This document shows, one piece after another, positions 52,379-61,780 of a stretch of 64,000 nucleotides of DNA. Source of the DNA: Ilyomonas sp964249755 (GTDB lineage: Bacteria > Bacteroidota > Bacteroidia > Chitinophagales > Chitinophagaceae); NCBI GenBank assembly GCA_964249755.1, contig CAXUDB010000001.1, forward strand, positions 434,001 to 498,000, in the 5' to 3' direction. Every line of letters begins with the position of its first letter. Positions within the stretch are counted from its first letter, which is position 1. A program made the position numbers and the translations under genes. The notes beneath the pieces were generated by a model. It made no database searches. It saw nothing but the letters and a program-made list of their open reading frames with translations, and had not been told where the DNA came from.

Positions 52379-52771
52379 TTATTGATTCGCCGGAATCATC
52401 TTTTTATCTATAGGTCTGAAGTGCCAGGATATTATGGTTAGCACTAAAAGCAACAAGGCAGGGAATGTTTCATTTACAGAATTGCCGGCTGCGATATGTG
52501 AAATGATAGCGCCGGACATGGCAAAGAAAAAACCTGCATAAGCCCATTCTTTTATCAAAGGGGATTTGGGAATCAGCAGGGCTGCAACGCCTAAGATTTT
52601 CCAGATACCGATCACAATAAGAAAATAAATAGGGTAGCCTAAATGTGTAATCATATCTGCGCCGCCTTGCCCTTCTTTTGTTTGTGATAGTTGTACAACT
52701 CCGGTTGCAAGCATACCTAAGCAAAGCCAGAGCGTAGAAATCCAGTAGATGATTTTATTTCTCTTTGTCAT
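52379..52771 (-). CDS. DoxX-like membrane protein
   Basis: A 130-residue protein with four hydrophobic helices and the DoxX-like pattern (LAHLGYPIYFLIVIGIWKIL-type second helix, LIKEWAYAGFFFAMSGAIISHIAAG third). Function unknown. It is the last gene of ArsR-SRPBCC-DoxX, a set seen together often in Bacteroidota, with six bases between it and the SRPBCC gene. Confidence 0.88.
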   Translation of the reverse strand: MTKRNKIIYWISTLWLCLGMLATGVVQLSQTKEGQGGADMITHLGYPIYFLIVIGIWKILGVAALLIPKSPLIKEWAYAGFFFAMSGAIISHIAAGNSVNETFPALLLLVLTIISWHFRPIDKKMIPANQ

Positions 52772-52777
52772 ACTGTA

Positions 52778-53242
52778 TTATTTTAGTTTGCTTACAATGT
52801 TTTGTATCCGGTTATGCGCCATGTTAATACCTTGCGAAAACGGCAGCTTCAACACCTCGTCTCTTTGTGCAACCGATTCATAAATCACATGCATGTTCAG
52901 TTGGCTGGTGTTATCACCAAGCGATATAAAATCATACACTTCGAGCTGAACACCAAAAGGCGTATTCTCCATTTCGAAAGTGCGCGTGATTTTTTGGTTT
53001 GGGATAAACTGATGGATCACGCCATTAAACCTGTGCTTGTTTCCTTTAGCATCGGTCGTTTCAAACTGATAACTACCATGATTTTTACTTTCCAGCTTCA
53101 GCACTTTTGTTCCCATCCATTGTTCAACAATCTCAGGCTCTATATACGCCTGAAACAATAATTCCAGCGGCAAATCAAATTCTCTTGTTATCAATAGCTC
53201 CTGTTTGCCATCTTCCGCATTTACTTTTGTTTTTCGTTCCAT
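52778..53242 (-). CDS. SRPBCC/AHSA1-family protein
   Basis: A 154-residue START-like protein: ITREFDLPLELLFQAYIEPEIVEQWMG is the AHSA1-type opening and INMAHNRIQNIVSKL the final helix. Members bind small hydrophobic ligands or act as Hsp90-activator-like folds; no ligand can be named. Seven bases separate it from the ArsR gene upstream, so translational coupling is likely. Confidence 0.9.
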   Translation of the reverse strand: MERKTKVNAEDGKQELLITREFDLPLELLFQAYIEPEIVEQWMGTKVLKLESKNHGSYQFETTDAKGNKHRFNGVIHQFIPNQKITRTFEMENTPFGVQLEVYDFISLGDNTSQLNMHVIYESVAQRDEVLKLPFSQGINMAHNRIQNIVSKLK

Positions 53243-53249
53243 AACGATT

Positions 53250-53573
53250 CTATTTTTTGGGTTTATATTTTTTCATAACGGTTTCCAGCTTTGTAAACCT
53301 GTCATCCCACATCGCCCGGAAGGGCTCAATAAAGTCAGCTATCTCTTTCATTTTTTTTGAATTGGTAGAGTAATAAATCTCTCTGCCGTTCTGCTTTTGC
53401 TGAAGTAGTTCACATTCCGTAAGTATCTGCAGGTGTTTCGAAACAGTGGGTCTCGCTGTGTCAAAATTGGACGCAATAGTTCCTGCTGTCATTGATTGCG
53501 AAGCAACTAAAAGAAGAATGGCCCGTCTTGTCGGGTCTGCGATGGCCTGAAACACATCCCGTCTTAAATTCAT
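53250..53573 (-). CDS. ArsR-family transcriptional repressor
   Basis: A 107-residue winged-helix protein: ADPTRRAILLLVASQSMTAG, SNFDTARPTVSKHLQIL as recognition helix and LLQQKQNGREIYYS as wing. No cysteine cluster for metal binding is seen, so this is the metal-independent group that usually sits with SRPBCC genes. It should repress its own operon through the two operator sites immediately upstream. Confidence 0.93.
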   Translation of the reverse strand: MNLRRDVFQAIADPTRRAILLLVASQSMTAGTIASNFDTARPTVSKHLQILTECELLQQKQNGREIYYSTNSKKMKEIADFIEPFRAMWDDRFTKLETVMKKYKPKK

Positions 53574-53576
53574 TAT

Positions 53577-53618
53577 GTAGCTATTTGGCTACAAATATAC
53601 GTGTAGCTATTTAACTAC
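53577..53618 (-). promoter_or_regulatory. ArsR operator pair and promoter
   Basis: Two near-identical imperfect palindromes, GTAGCTATTTGGCTAC (53577-53592) and GTAGCTATTTAACTAC (53603-53618), are spaced 26 bases apart, close to the ArsR start codon at 53573. On the leftward strand TATATTTG (53592-53599) matches the Bacteroidota -7 box TAnnTTTG and lies between the two sites, with an ATTG about 20 bases further upstream. Repressor binding would cover the promoter. The remaining 270 bases up to the permease gene show no gene. Confidence 0.8.
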
Positions 53619-53888
53619 ACAATTTTTATTTTCTTTCGATCTAATGTTATTTGAAAAAATTGAATAAATATGCTTACGACTCTTCTTATAAAACACTCAA
53701 TGAAGCCCAGTTATAGATGGCTCCGATAAACAGATAATTGCAAAACAATAGTGTTATTAATAATACAACAGAAATAGAAACAGCGCAGATAAAATGCAGA
53801 TGAAAGAATACCCGAAGGAGATAATAATTGAAGTTTTATTCTTGCCCAACGAATAGATAGGCGAAGACATTTGCAAAAATAATACAGC

Positions 53889-55355
53889 CTAATTCAACCT
53901 CTTCCTTCGCCTCACCACAATATAATATACGGGTATGCCCGCAAGCACAATCAGCAAGCCACGCATTGTAAAATCGGGGCGGTAAATAATCAGTGAAATA
54001 CAGAAGATAGAAGCCAGCACCATGTATATAAAAGGCAGTACCGGGTAACCAAATGCCTTAAAAGGCCGCTCCGCATCCGGACGCTTCCGGCGTAGTATAA
54101 ACACACCTGCAATCGTCACCACATAGAACAGCATCACCACGAAGGAAATATAATCCAGCAGGTCGCCATACTTGCCACTCAGACAGAGTAAGATAGCCAC
54201 AAGACATTGCAGCCAAATACCATTTGCAGGCACAGCAGCTTTATTCAATTTGCCTGCACTGCGGAAGAACAAACCATCCTGCGCCATAGCATAATACACC
54301 CTTGCTCCTGATAACACCAAGCCATTATTGCAACCCAAATTTGACAGCATAATTAAAAACGCAATTACCACCGCCGAGCCGCCGCCAAAGATTTGTATTG
54401 CTGCCGCCACACCAACTCGGTTTTCGGCTGCAAAGGCAATGCTGCCTGTATCACCGGGACCGCTGCCTAAAGGAAGCACCGCGAGGTACATTACATTGCA
54501 TAATACATACAGCGTGGTGACGATGAGTGTGCCCAGAAACAAACTCAGCCCCACATTGCGTTTTGGATTCTTTACTTCGCCCGCAATGAAAGTGATGTTA
54601 TACCACGCATCGCTGGTAAGAATGGCGCCCACCATAGCAGCGGCAATAGCGCCAAATACCGCAAAGCCCTTTACCTCTGTCCATATATTGGTAGTGCCAT
54701 TGTAGCCCGGCAGGCTCGCCGAATGGCGCAGAACGGCAAACGGATGTTGCCAGTTCGCATCCCAGGTTTGTTGGTTAAAAGCCAGCCCGAACCCACACAC
54801 AATCAGCCCCAGCAGCATTAGCAGTTTTAGAATGGTAAGCACATCCTGCACAATCTTGCCCACCTGTATGCCGCGCGTGTTGATATAACTGAGCAAAACA
54901 ATCTGCAGGATGCCGAACAGTTGCGCTGCAGATATGTCCAGATATTGGGTGTGAAGCAGAATATGACTCTCGCTTAAGGAAGGAAAAATGAAAGCAGCAA
55001 ACTTGCTGAACGCTACGCCTACGGCGGCAATCATGCCGGTTTGTATCACGGTAAAAAAGCTCCATCCATACAGGAATCCTACCAATGGATTGTAAGCTTC
55101 TTTCAGATATACATATGTGCCGCCTGCTTTGGGAAACAGCGCACTCAGTTCCACAAAACTTAATGCCGCAGCCACCGTCATCAATGCTGTTAGTATCCAC
55201 GCAAACAGGAGCCAGCCCGCGCTGCCCACATCCTGCACCATATAAGAACTCACAATAAAAATACCCGAGCCGACCATGCTGCCAGCGACAATCATGGTGG
55301 CGTCCAGCAATCCTAAACGGGGCTTAAAATGTGATTGCACTTCGTGTTCGTTCAT
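53889..55355 (-). CDS. APC-superfamily amino acid permease
   Basis: About 488 residues with twelve hydrophobic segments. The opening GLLDATMIVAGSMVGSGIFIV is the APC substrate-site motif in helix 1; helix 6 reads FGAIAAAMVGAILTSDAW, and FIAGEVKNPKRNVGLSLFLG is the conserved loop. It is similar to LAT/serine-threonine exchanger-type carriers. The frame opens at 55514, but ATG 55355 (MNEHEVQSHFKPRLG) is the natural start. Divergent from the GH13 gene, with 205 bases between the starts. Confidence 0.93.
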   Translation of the reverse strand: MNEHEVQSHFKPRLGLLDATMIVAGSMVGSGIFIVSSYMVQDVGSAGWLLFAWILTALMTVAAALSFVELSALFPKAGGTYVYLKEAYNPLVGFLYGWSFFTVIQTGMIAAVGVAFSKFAAFIFPSLSESHILLHTQYLDISAAQLFGILQIVLLSYINTRGIQVGKIVQDVLTILKLLMLLGLIVCGFGLAFNQQTWDANWQHPFAVLRHSASLPGYNGTTNIWTEVKGFAVFGAIAAAMVGAILTSDAWYNITFIAGEVKNPKRNVGLSLFLGTLIVTTLYVLCNVMYLAVLPLGSGPGDTGSIAFAAENRVGVAAAIQIFGGGSAVVIAFLIMLSNLGCNNGLVLSGARVYYAMAQDGLFFRSAGKLNKAAVPANGIWLQCLVAILLCLSGKYGDLLDYISFVVMLFYVVTIAGVFILRRKRPDAERPFKAFGYPVLPFIYMVLASIFCISLIIYRPDFTMRGLLIVLAGIPVYYIVVRRRKRLN

Positions 55356-55560
55356 TCGCGTGGCTTGTGCTATCGTTTCAAAATATTTGCTTCGCAATCT
55401 AAACCTATACGCAGGAAAAGGGGAGATTCCTTCGTATTTAGAAAAGAGAATATTTAAGAATCTCAGCCACGGCGCTTTTAAGTAAGATGAGAAAGCGTTG
55501 CTGCAACGGTTCACTTTTATCCAAACAGATCGCTTGCGTCAACAGCAGGCAGCACACATT

Positions 55561-57618
55561 ATGACAAACATTACCCGCATACTGCTCCTTTTCCTTCTCC
55601 TTTTTTCTTCCTATATGCCAATGTTAAAGGCAGCGTCTATCCGGCTGCAGGCAAGAGATGCCGCGGCCTGGCTGCCGCAACAGACAGTGCAAGGTTCAAT
55701 CAGTGGATTTTCGGCGAAACGGCTAACAGTTCACCAGGATAATAATACTTTTACTGTTGCTGTTGCAGCAAACCGCTCGTTTACGTTTTCGCTCGTGCTT
55801 CACGATGGCAACAACCGTATCTGGGTATCAGTAAACGATAATGGCAAACGGGTATCGTCTGATACCATCACATTACAATTAGGCTATCATCCGGCACCAG
55901 TCATTAGACCATTTGCAGTAGTGCGTGGTAATGCGGCAACACTGCACGCCACCGTTCTTTCCAATCCCTGGCAGAAGCTTCACTACCGGTGGACCGGTGA
56001 TACACGAAACCCGACGCCGGCAAATATTTCCAATGCCGGCGATTCAGTGGCTGAAGTGCAGGTTCCCACCATTAATGGCATTTATTATTTCAACCTCGCT
56101 ATAACCTCGGGCAAGGATACGGCACGTTTTCAAACCTACATCACCCGCACCGGCGCAACACTGCAAGCCTTTAACATGGATTCATCGTATTCGGGTTGGA
56201 TAGAGGATGCAGTAATTTATGAGATAACGCCCTATGCCTTCGTAAAAAATGCAACGTATGATGACATCACGGCAAAGCTGCCGGAAATTAAAAGTATCGG
56301 CGTAAACACTCTTTGGCTGCAGCCTGTGTTTAAGTGCGATGAAGACGGCGGGCAAGGCTATGGTATAACAGATTATTTTTCGCTGCGCGATGACTTAGGA
56401 AGCGAAGACCAGTTACAACATCTTGTGCAAACGGCTAAAGCGCTGGGACTACGCGTGCTGTTCGATTTTGTGCCCAACCACACATCTATTCATCACCCGT
56501 ATGCTGAAGATTGCGAAGCCTATGGCGTTACCTCGCACTATTACAGTTTTTATCAGCACGAAATGAATGATGGCGCGATGTACTCATCGCAATATCACAA
56601 AGACAAAAACGGCTTTGTTTATTATTTCTGGAACGACCTGGTGAACCTGAATTATGCTAACCCCGAAGTACAGCAATGGATGATAGAAGCTTGCAAGTAT
56701 TGGGTTAAGAAATGGGATATAGATGGCTATCGCTTCGATGCTGTTTGGGGCGTAAATGCACGTCAGCCCGATTGGGCAAAACGGCTGCAAACGGAACTGA
56801 AGGTGATAAAGCCGGATGCGCTGCTGCTTGCTGAAGACAAGGGTTCTATGACGAGCACTTATACCAAAGGCTTTGATGCTGCCTTCGATTGGACGGTGGA
56901 TACCGGCTGGGTATCGCAGTGGAGCTGGCAGTATGATTACAGCGAAAAAAACAACCGGCTCATTTTTAATTTTCCGGTAGCCAATAAACGCGGGCAATTG
57001 CTGCGCGATGCTTTGTTCCGCAACGGCGATTCTACTCATCTCCGTTTGCGTTTTATTGAGAATAATGATCTGCCCCGCTTTATTGCTTTGCTGGGTAAGG
57101 AACGCACCAAAATGGCGGCGGCACTCACCTTTGCGATGCCGGGCATTCCGCTTCTTTACAACGGGCAAGAGGTGGGCGTTACCACTACACCTTTGCGCAA
57201 AACGCCTACGTTTCAAAGCGGGCAAACTATCCAATCGGGCGATAAAGACAGCCTGTTTCCCTTCTATCAAAAGCTTACTGCAATCCGCGCCGCACACGCC
57301 TGCCTGCGAAGCGGCGCCATAGCAAACATTCCAATTTCGCCCGCTGCGATGGCTGCTTTCAGGCGCAGTAATGGAAAAGAAAATATTATAACAGTGGTGA
57401 ACATGGATGAAGCTGCTGCGGAAGCAAAACTCGATCTTCGCAGTATGCTGAGTAACGGAGCGAATCGTTTTTCATTGACCGATTTAGTAAGCGGTGAAGT
57501 ATTCAGTTATACAAATGTTGATGTTAGCAAAGTAGCACTGCCTATGAAGAGTTATAGCACACGTATTCTTCTGCTAGATGCAGCACAGAAAGACTGGGTG
57601 GTTTTGCAGGGAAAATAA
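55561..57618 (+). CDS. GH13 alpha-amylase-family enzyme, secreted
   Basis: About 685 residues. A signal peptide is followed by two beta-sandwich domains (about residues 25-210) and a TIM barrel. GH13 regions are DFVPNHTS (I), GYRFDAVWG with nucleophile D393 (II), LLAEDKG with acid E425 (III) and FIENNDLPR with D503 (IV). In region IV the usual histidine before the aspartate is N502. The C-terminal domain has ENIITVVNMDEAAAEAKLDL. It probably cleaves alpha-glucans in the periplasm. ATG 55561 is chosen; a longer frame opens at 55498. Confidence 0.92.
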   Translation: MTNITRILLLFLLLFSSYMPMLKAASIRLQARDAAAWLPQQTVQGSISGFSAKRLTVHQDNNTFTVAVAANRSFTFSLVLHDGNNRIWVSVNDNGKRVSSDTITLQLGYHPAPVIRPFAVVRGNAATLHATVLSNPWQKLHYRWTGDTRNPTPANISNAGDSVAEVQVPTINGIYYFNLAITSGKDTARFQTYITRTGATLQAFNMDSSYSGWIEDAVIYEITPYAFVKNATYDDITAKLPEIKSIGVNTLWLQPVFKCDEDGGQGYGITDYFSLRDDLGSEDQLQHLVQTAKALGLRVLFDFVPNHTSIHHPYAEDCEAYGVTSHYYSFYQHEMNDGAMYSSQYHKDKNGFVYYFWNDLVNLNYANPEVQQWMIEACKYWVKKWDIDGYRFDAVWGVNARQPDWAKRLQTELKVIKPDALLLAEDKGSMTSTYTKGFDAAFDWTVDTGWVSQWSWQYDYSEKNNRLIFNFPVANKRGQLLRDALFRNGDSTHLRLRFIENNDLPRFIALLGKERTKMAAALTFAMPGIPLLYNGQEVGVTTTPLRKTPTFQSGQTIQSGDKDSLFPFYQKLTAIRAAHACLRSGAIANIPISPAAMAAFRRSNGKENIITVVNMDEAAAEAKLDLRSMLSNGANRFSLTDLVSGEVFSYTNVDVSKVALPMKSYSTRILLLDAAQKDWVVLQGK

Positions 57619-57647
57619 AAGTCGTTTTTTTATTCTAATAAGCAGGC

Positions 57648-58781
57648 ATGGATACTGTTTTTGATGTTATTGTGTTAGGGCTTGGCGCCAACGGTAGTTC
57701 GGCAGTGTATCATCTTTCTAAAACAGATTTGAAGATATGTGGCATTGACCGTTTTGCACCGCCTCACCCGTTCGGTTCCTCACATGGGCAAAGCCGTATC
57801 ATCCGGCAGGCTTACCACGAAAGTCCTATGTATGTGCCGCTGGTGAAAGCATCTTATGTATTATGGAATGAGCTGGAAGAAGCCTGGGGAAATCAACTGT
57901 TCTTACCAACCGGCGGCTTAATGCTGGGCGCAGAAGAGGCAGGCGTAGTAAAAGGGGCGCAGCTAAGCGCCGAAACGCACGATATACCTTATGAATACTT
58001 AGAGAATAAAGACATCCGGCAACGTTTTCCTGCTTTGAAAGCAGGCAGCGAAACAGTAGGCATTTTAGAAAAGAACGCCGGCATCCTATTCCCGGAAGAA
58101 TGCGTTCAGGCCAATCTTTCATTAGCCCAGGAAAGGGGCGCAACAATGTTATATAATGAGAAGGTAAAAGACATTAAACCTTCATTCAACAGCATTAATG
58201 TTATTACTGACAAAGGAAATTATACCACCCGCAAATTAATTGTGAGCGCCGGTGCATGGCTGGGTGAGCTATTGCCTGAATTACATCTGCCACTTGTGAT
58301 AGAACGACAGGTGTTGTATTGGTATCAAAATACAAATCCGGCATTGCAATCAGCAGTGATGCCGGACGCCTTGCCCATCTTTATTTGGGAGTACGAAAAA
58401 GGCAAAACTTTTTATGGCTTCGCCGACCTGGGAGACGGCATTAAAATCGCCAACCATCATGCAGGTTTGCCGATACAGCCCGATCTGTTGTCGCAGGAAA
58501 TATATGCTGACGAAAAAGCTGAAATGAACAACCTTGTGCAAGCGTATATCAATATCGAGCCTCGGTTTAATTACTCCACAGTATGCATGTACACTAATAC
58601 GCCGGACGAGCATTTTATTCTGGATTATCATCCGCAGAATAAGAACATTATTATTGGCAGTCCCTGCTCCGGTCATGGGTTTAAGTTCTCTTCCTTGTCG
58701 GGAAAAATACTGGCAGATTTGGCACTGGAAAAAGATGTGATGTTTGATTTAAAGCCCTTTCGCATCAGCCGCTTTTTTTGA
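57648..58781 (+). CDS. FAD-dependent N-methyl amino acid oxidase (monomeric sarcosine oxidase/SolA family)
   Basis: A 377-residue flavoprotein. The dinucleotide site VIVLGLGANGSSAVYHL starts the protein, GSSHGQSRIIRQAYHE follows, and the covalent-FAD cysteine is C340 in SPCSGHGFKF. The family oxidises N-methyl amino acids such as sarcosine or N-methyltryptophan with release of formaldehyde and peroxide. The exact substrate is not clear. Begins 29 bases after the amylase stop on the same strand; a common message is possible. A fragment of a common Bacteroidota repeat (ACCGCGGAGGCACGGAG) directly follows the stop. Confidence 0.9.
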   Translation: MDTVFDVIVLGLGANGSSAVYHLSKTDLKICGIDRFAPPHPFGSSHGQSRIIRQAYHESPMYVPLVKASYVLWNELEEAWGNQLFLPTGGLMLGAEEAGVVKGAQLSAETHDIPYEYLENKDIRQRFPALKAGSETVGILEKNAGILFPEECVQANLSLAQERGATMLYNEKVKDIKPSFNSINVITDKGNYTTRKLIVSAGAWLGELLPELHLPLVIERQVLYWYQNTNPALQSAVMPDALPIFIWEYEKGKTFYGFADLGDGIKIANHHAGLPIQPDLLSQEIYADEKAEMNNLVQAYINIEPRFNYSTVCMYTNTPDEHFILDYHPQNKNIIIGSPCSGHGFKFSSLSGKILADLALEKDVMFDLKPFRISRFF

Positions 58782-58944
58782 ACCGCGGAGGCACGGAGAA
58801 ATTGATCTGTTTTATTCTATGTTTCTCGCTTCTGTTTGCATTGTTGCTATTTAATCTGCTCTATGCGAAGCGTTTCCCTCGTTTATACTCATGTTTTTTA
58901 CAATGAAAACAATTTCTATACCCCATCATCCTATCTGTCTCAGT

Positions 58945-60018
58945 TCAGACGGCTTTATAGCTATCAATAAACGTCCTCACCAAAGCAATAAACTTATCTT
59001 CTTCTCCAAATAAAAATTTTGGGTTTATTGGCAGCACACAAAGCGGAAGCCCTGCCAGTTCTTCAGCAAATTTATGAAGGCGAACCGCATCTTTTTCGGT
59101 GGTAATGATTACCTTATAATCACCTGCCATTTCATCGAAGCGCTGCCGTATTTTTTTTAAATCATCTATGGTAAAAATATGGTGATCGTTATACAGCATC
59201 TCTTCATAGGCAGCAGTGCAGTCGGCTAAATATTTCTTCAGCGGCGCCGGGTTGGCAATACCGCACACCAGCAGCACCTGTGTTTGTTGTGTAAGCGATA
59301 CCATTTGTTGAGTAAGGATGTGATACGGCTTGCGGTACTGTAGCGAAGTGAAGAAAAGACGCTGTGTTGAACTTAGAGAGATGCGTTTCCTGATTTTGTT
59401 CCTTTCTTCCTCACTCATCCCTGGCGGACATTTGGTAACCACGATGATTTGCGCCCGTTTGTATGACTTTCGCTGATCTCTTAAATCACCACTCGGCAGA
59501 AACCAGTCGTTGTAAAAAAGATTGCTGCAATCAGTAAGCAAGATATTCAACCCGGCATTTACATACCGGTGCTGAAAGGCATCGTCAAGGATGATGGCTT
59601 GTGTATCAGGACGGTCGTGCAGCAACTGCGGAATGGCTACCAATCTTTCCTCGCCCACACTCACTGCAACATCTGGAAACTTGGTGTGAAACTGCATCGG
59701 CTCGTCTCCAATTTCTAATGCTGTTGTGTTCTCGTTCGCCAATGCATAGCCTTTGGTTTTTCGCTTGTAGCCGCGGCTTAAAGTAGCTAATGTATAATCA
59801 TCTTTCAGCGCTGCTATCAGGTATTCTACCATCGGGCTTTTACCGGTGCCACCCACTGATAAATTACCTACACAAATCAAGGGAAAATTGAAGGTAGCCG
59901 ATTTAATAATCTTCTTATCGAACAGCCAGTTGCGAACTGTTATTATCAGCCCGTACAACAATGCAAAGGGAAGCAGTAAAATGCGGAAAGAGCGAATGAA
60001 AATGGTATTAAAATTCAT
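58945..60018 (-). CDS. lpxK: Tetraacyldisaccharide 4'-kinase
   Basis: A 357-residue LpxK. The P-loop is VGNLSVGGTGKSPMVEYL, followed by LSRGYKRKTKG, GDEPMQFHTKFP and the DDAFQHR motif. It adds the 4'-phosphate in lipid A synthesis at the inner membrane, to which it is held by the N-terminal hydrophobic helix. Its start overlaps the end of the fau-type gene by 11 bases. Last gene of the run DUF3822-rsmD-bioD-fau-lpxK. Confidence 0.96.
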   Translation of the reverse strand: MNFNTIFIRSFRILLLPFALLYGLIITVRNWLFDKKIIKSATFNFPLICVGNLSVGGTGKSPMVEYLIAALKDDYTLATLSRGYKRKTKGYALANENTTALEIGDEPMQFHTKFPDVAVSVGEERLVAIPQLLHDRPDTQAIILDDAFQHRYVNAGLNILLTDCSNLFYNDWFLPSGDLRDQRKSYKRAQIIVVTKCPPGMSEEERNKIRKRISLSSTQRLFFTSLQYRKPYHILTQQMVSLTQQTQVLLVCGIANPAPLKKYLADCTAAYEEMLYNDHHIFTIDDLKKIRQRFDEMAGDYKVIITTEKDAVRLHKFAEELAGLPLCVLPINPKFLFGEEDKFIALVRTFIDSYKAV

Positions 60019-60577
60019 AGATAAGATGCGGTGTAATACAATAGTCTATCGGCACATCGTGTTCGTTTATGTCATCAATGCGAGCCACCGGCTCAAAGTA
60101 ACTGAAACTTATTTTGAGAATGTCTTCGCGGCACTGCTGCAGATATCGGTCGTAAAAGCCTTTGCCATAGCCCACACGATAGCCATTGGAATCGCAAATA
60201 AGCATCGGCACAAACACTAAATCTATGTCTTGCGGAGGAATGACGTTATTACTCACTGGTTCGGTAATTCCAAACTCGTTCATTGCAAACTCTGTGTCTT
60301 CATCCACAGTTATAGCCTGCAGAGAAGTAGCGGTAAAATCGGTAACCGGGTAAGCGATTTGCAAGCCCGGAATTAAATGCGCTAAATAACGACTAAATAA
60401 ATGTGTGGATGGCTCCGCCGTGTGCGGCATTGGCATGTAAGAAAGCACGGCTTGCACATTTTCAAAGGATAATTTTTGAAACTGGATCAGCAACAGATCA
60501 TCCAGTTTCATCCTGTCTCTCTCCGATAAAGCGAGACGCGTAGCCCGGTAAGCAACGCGCAATTCTTTTTTTGTCAT
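60008..60577 (-). CDS. fau: 5-formyltetrahydrofolate cyclo-ligase
   Basis: A 189-residue enzyme. The N-terminal KKELRVAYRATRLALSE and the folate/ATP motif YRVGYGKGFYDRYLQQC are diagnostic. It converts 5-formyl-THF to methenyl-THF at the cost of ATP. Also known as ygfA/MTHFS. Lies 10 bases after bioD. Confidence 0.95.
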   Translation of the reverse strand: MTKKELRVAYRATRLALSERDRMKLDDLLLIQFQKLSFENVQAVLSYMPMPHTAEPSTHLFSRYLAHLIPGLQIAYPVTDFTATSLQAITVDEDTEFAMNEFGITEPVSNNVIPPQDIDLVFVPMLICDSNGYRVGYGKGFYDRYLQQCREDILKISFSYFEPVARIDDINEHDVPIDYCITPHLIYEF

Positions 60578-60587
60578 GCCTGTAAAC

Positions 60588-61244
60588 TTAGAGATGTTCT
60601 TGCAAAGATTCTTTTATGCGTTCCGCCTGCTCTTTTACAAAAGCTTTATTTACTTCTTTTGCATGGGGCAGCGAAGCAATTTTTGGATAACCGCTCCAGC
60701 GCACAATTTCTTCTTCGTAGTGCATGTACTGGTCGTTGAATACCCATCCAACAACATCAATATCATTGGATCGGCAAACACTCGCGGTAAGAAGGGAATG
60801 GTTGATGCTGCCGAGATAATTGCGGCTCACTATTATCACCCTGGCATCCAGCTTTTTTATTAACTCCAACACAAATTCATCCTCATTTAATGGAACCAGC
60901 AAACCACCAGCGCCCTCGATTATTGTTAATTGGATATTGTTAATGATTAAATGGGAATACTGTTGATAGATAATATCCAAATCAATCCTGATTCCTTCTT
61001 CGCGCGCAGCAATGTGCGGCGATGCAGGAAGTTTTAGTTTATAAACTTCGGGGTGAATAACCGTGTTAAGATTGGAAATTAGATGTTGAATAGAAAGCGC
61101 ATCGGTGCCATCGTCAAAACCTGCCTGCACAGGCTTCCAGTAATTTGCTTCCAAAGCTTCAGTTACGATAGCTGCAGCAACCGTTTTGCCAACATCAGTA
61201 CCAATGCCGGTAATGAAAACCGGCTTATTGTTTTGCATCATCAT
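60588..61244 (-). CDS. bioD: Dethiobiotin synthetase
   Basis: A 218-residue ATPase: VFITGIGTDVGKTVAAAI is the P-loop, YWKPVQAG the substrate lysine motif and IIEGAGGLLVPLN the family block. It forms the ureido ring of dethiobiotin. Its first ATG overlaps the rsmD stop by four bases (ATGA), so the two are coupled. No other biotin gene is in the window. Confidence 0.95.
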   Translation of the reverse strand: MMMQNNKPVFITGIGTDVGKTVAAAIVTEALEANYWKPVQAGFDDGTDALSIQHLISNLNTVIHPEVYKLKLPASPHIAAREEGIRIDLDIIYQQYSHLIINNIQLTIIEGAGGLLVPLNEDEFVLELIKKLDARVIIVSRNYLGSINHSLLTASVCRSNDIDVVGWVFNDQYMHYEEEIVRWSGYPKIASLPHAKEVNKAFVKEQAERIKESLQEHL

Positions 61245-61780
61245 TCAACCGTAAAAAAAGAGAATACCGTGGCACCATAATTCCGCTGAAAAGCAAAGCC
61301 AGCATAACTTTCATAGTTATTGCGCGGTGTATGTTCCAGTACAAAATATCCCTTAGGCAGTAGCAATCCTTTTGTCATAATCTGCTTCGGTAATTCATCA
61401 ATCGTAGTTAATGCATAAGGCGGTCCTGCAAAAATAAAATTGAACTGCTCTGTACAAGAAGCGATGTATTGAAACACATCCATCATCAGCACTGTAGCAT
61501 TTTCTATGTTCAGTGTAGCAATGCTTTTTTTGATGAAGTTATACATCTGCGCATCTTTTTCAATAATGGTTAGCGCCGATGCGCCACGCGATGCCAGCTC
61601 ATAGGAGATGCTGCCGGTGCCGCCAAACAGGTCAAGCGTCCTGATGCCTTCAAAGCTCATGCGGTTTTGAAGGATGTTGAACAAGCCTTCTTTGGCAATG
61701 TCGGTGGTGGGGCGTGTATGTGGCATCTGCGCCGGCGGGTTAATGCGGCGACCGCCTAAATCGCCCGATATAATTCTCAT
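61241..61780 (-). CDS. rsmD: 16S rRNA (guanine-966-N2)-methyltransferase RsmD, catalytic motif variant
   Basis: A 179-residue methyltransferase: RIISGDLGGRRINPP, RPTTDIAKEGLFNIL and the SAM loop TLDLFGGTGSISYELASRG identify RsmD. The catalytic (D/N)PPY motif reads A-G-P-P-Y with G119 in place of the usual aspartate. The rest appears complete. It should methylate G966 of 16S rRNA. Its start overlaps the DUF3822 stop by four bases. Confidence 0.92.
   Translation of the reverse strand: MRIISGDLGGRRINPPAQMPHTRPTTDIAKEGLFNILQNRMSFEGIRTLDLFGGTGSISYELASRGASALTIIEKDAQMYNFIKKSIATLNIENATVLMMDVFQYIASCTEQFNFIFAGPPYALTTIDELPKQIMTKGLLLPKGYFVLEHTPRNNYESYAGFAFQRNYGATVFSFFTVE

Noticed and set aside
56584..57297. 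237-codon leftward frame opposite the GH13 gene.
   Set aside because: Shadow; covers the conserved catalytic regions of GH13 on the other strand.
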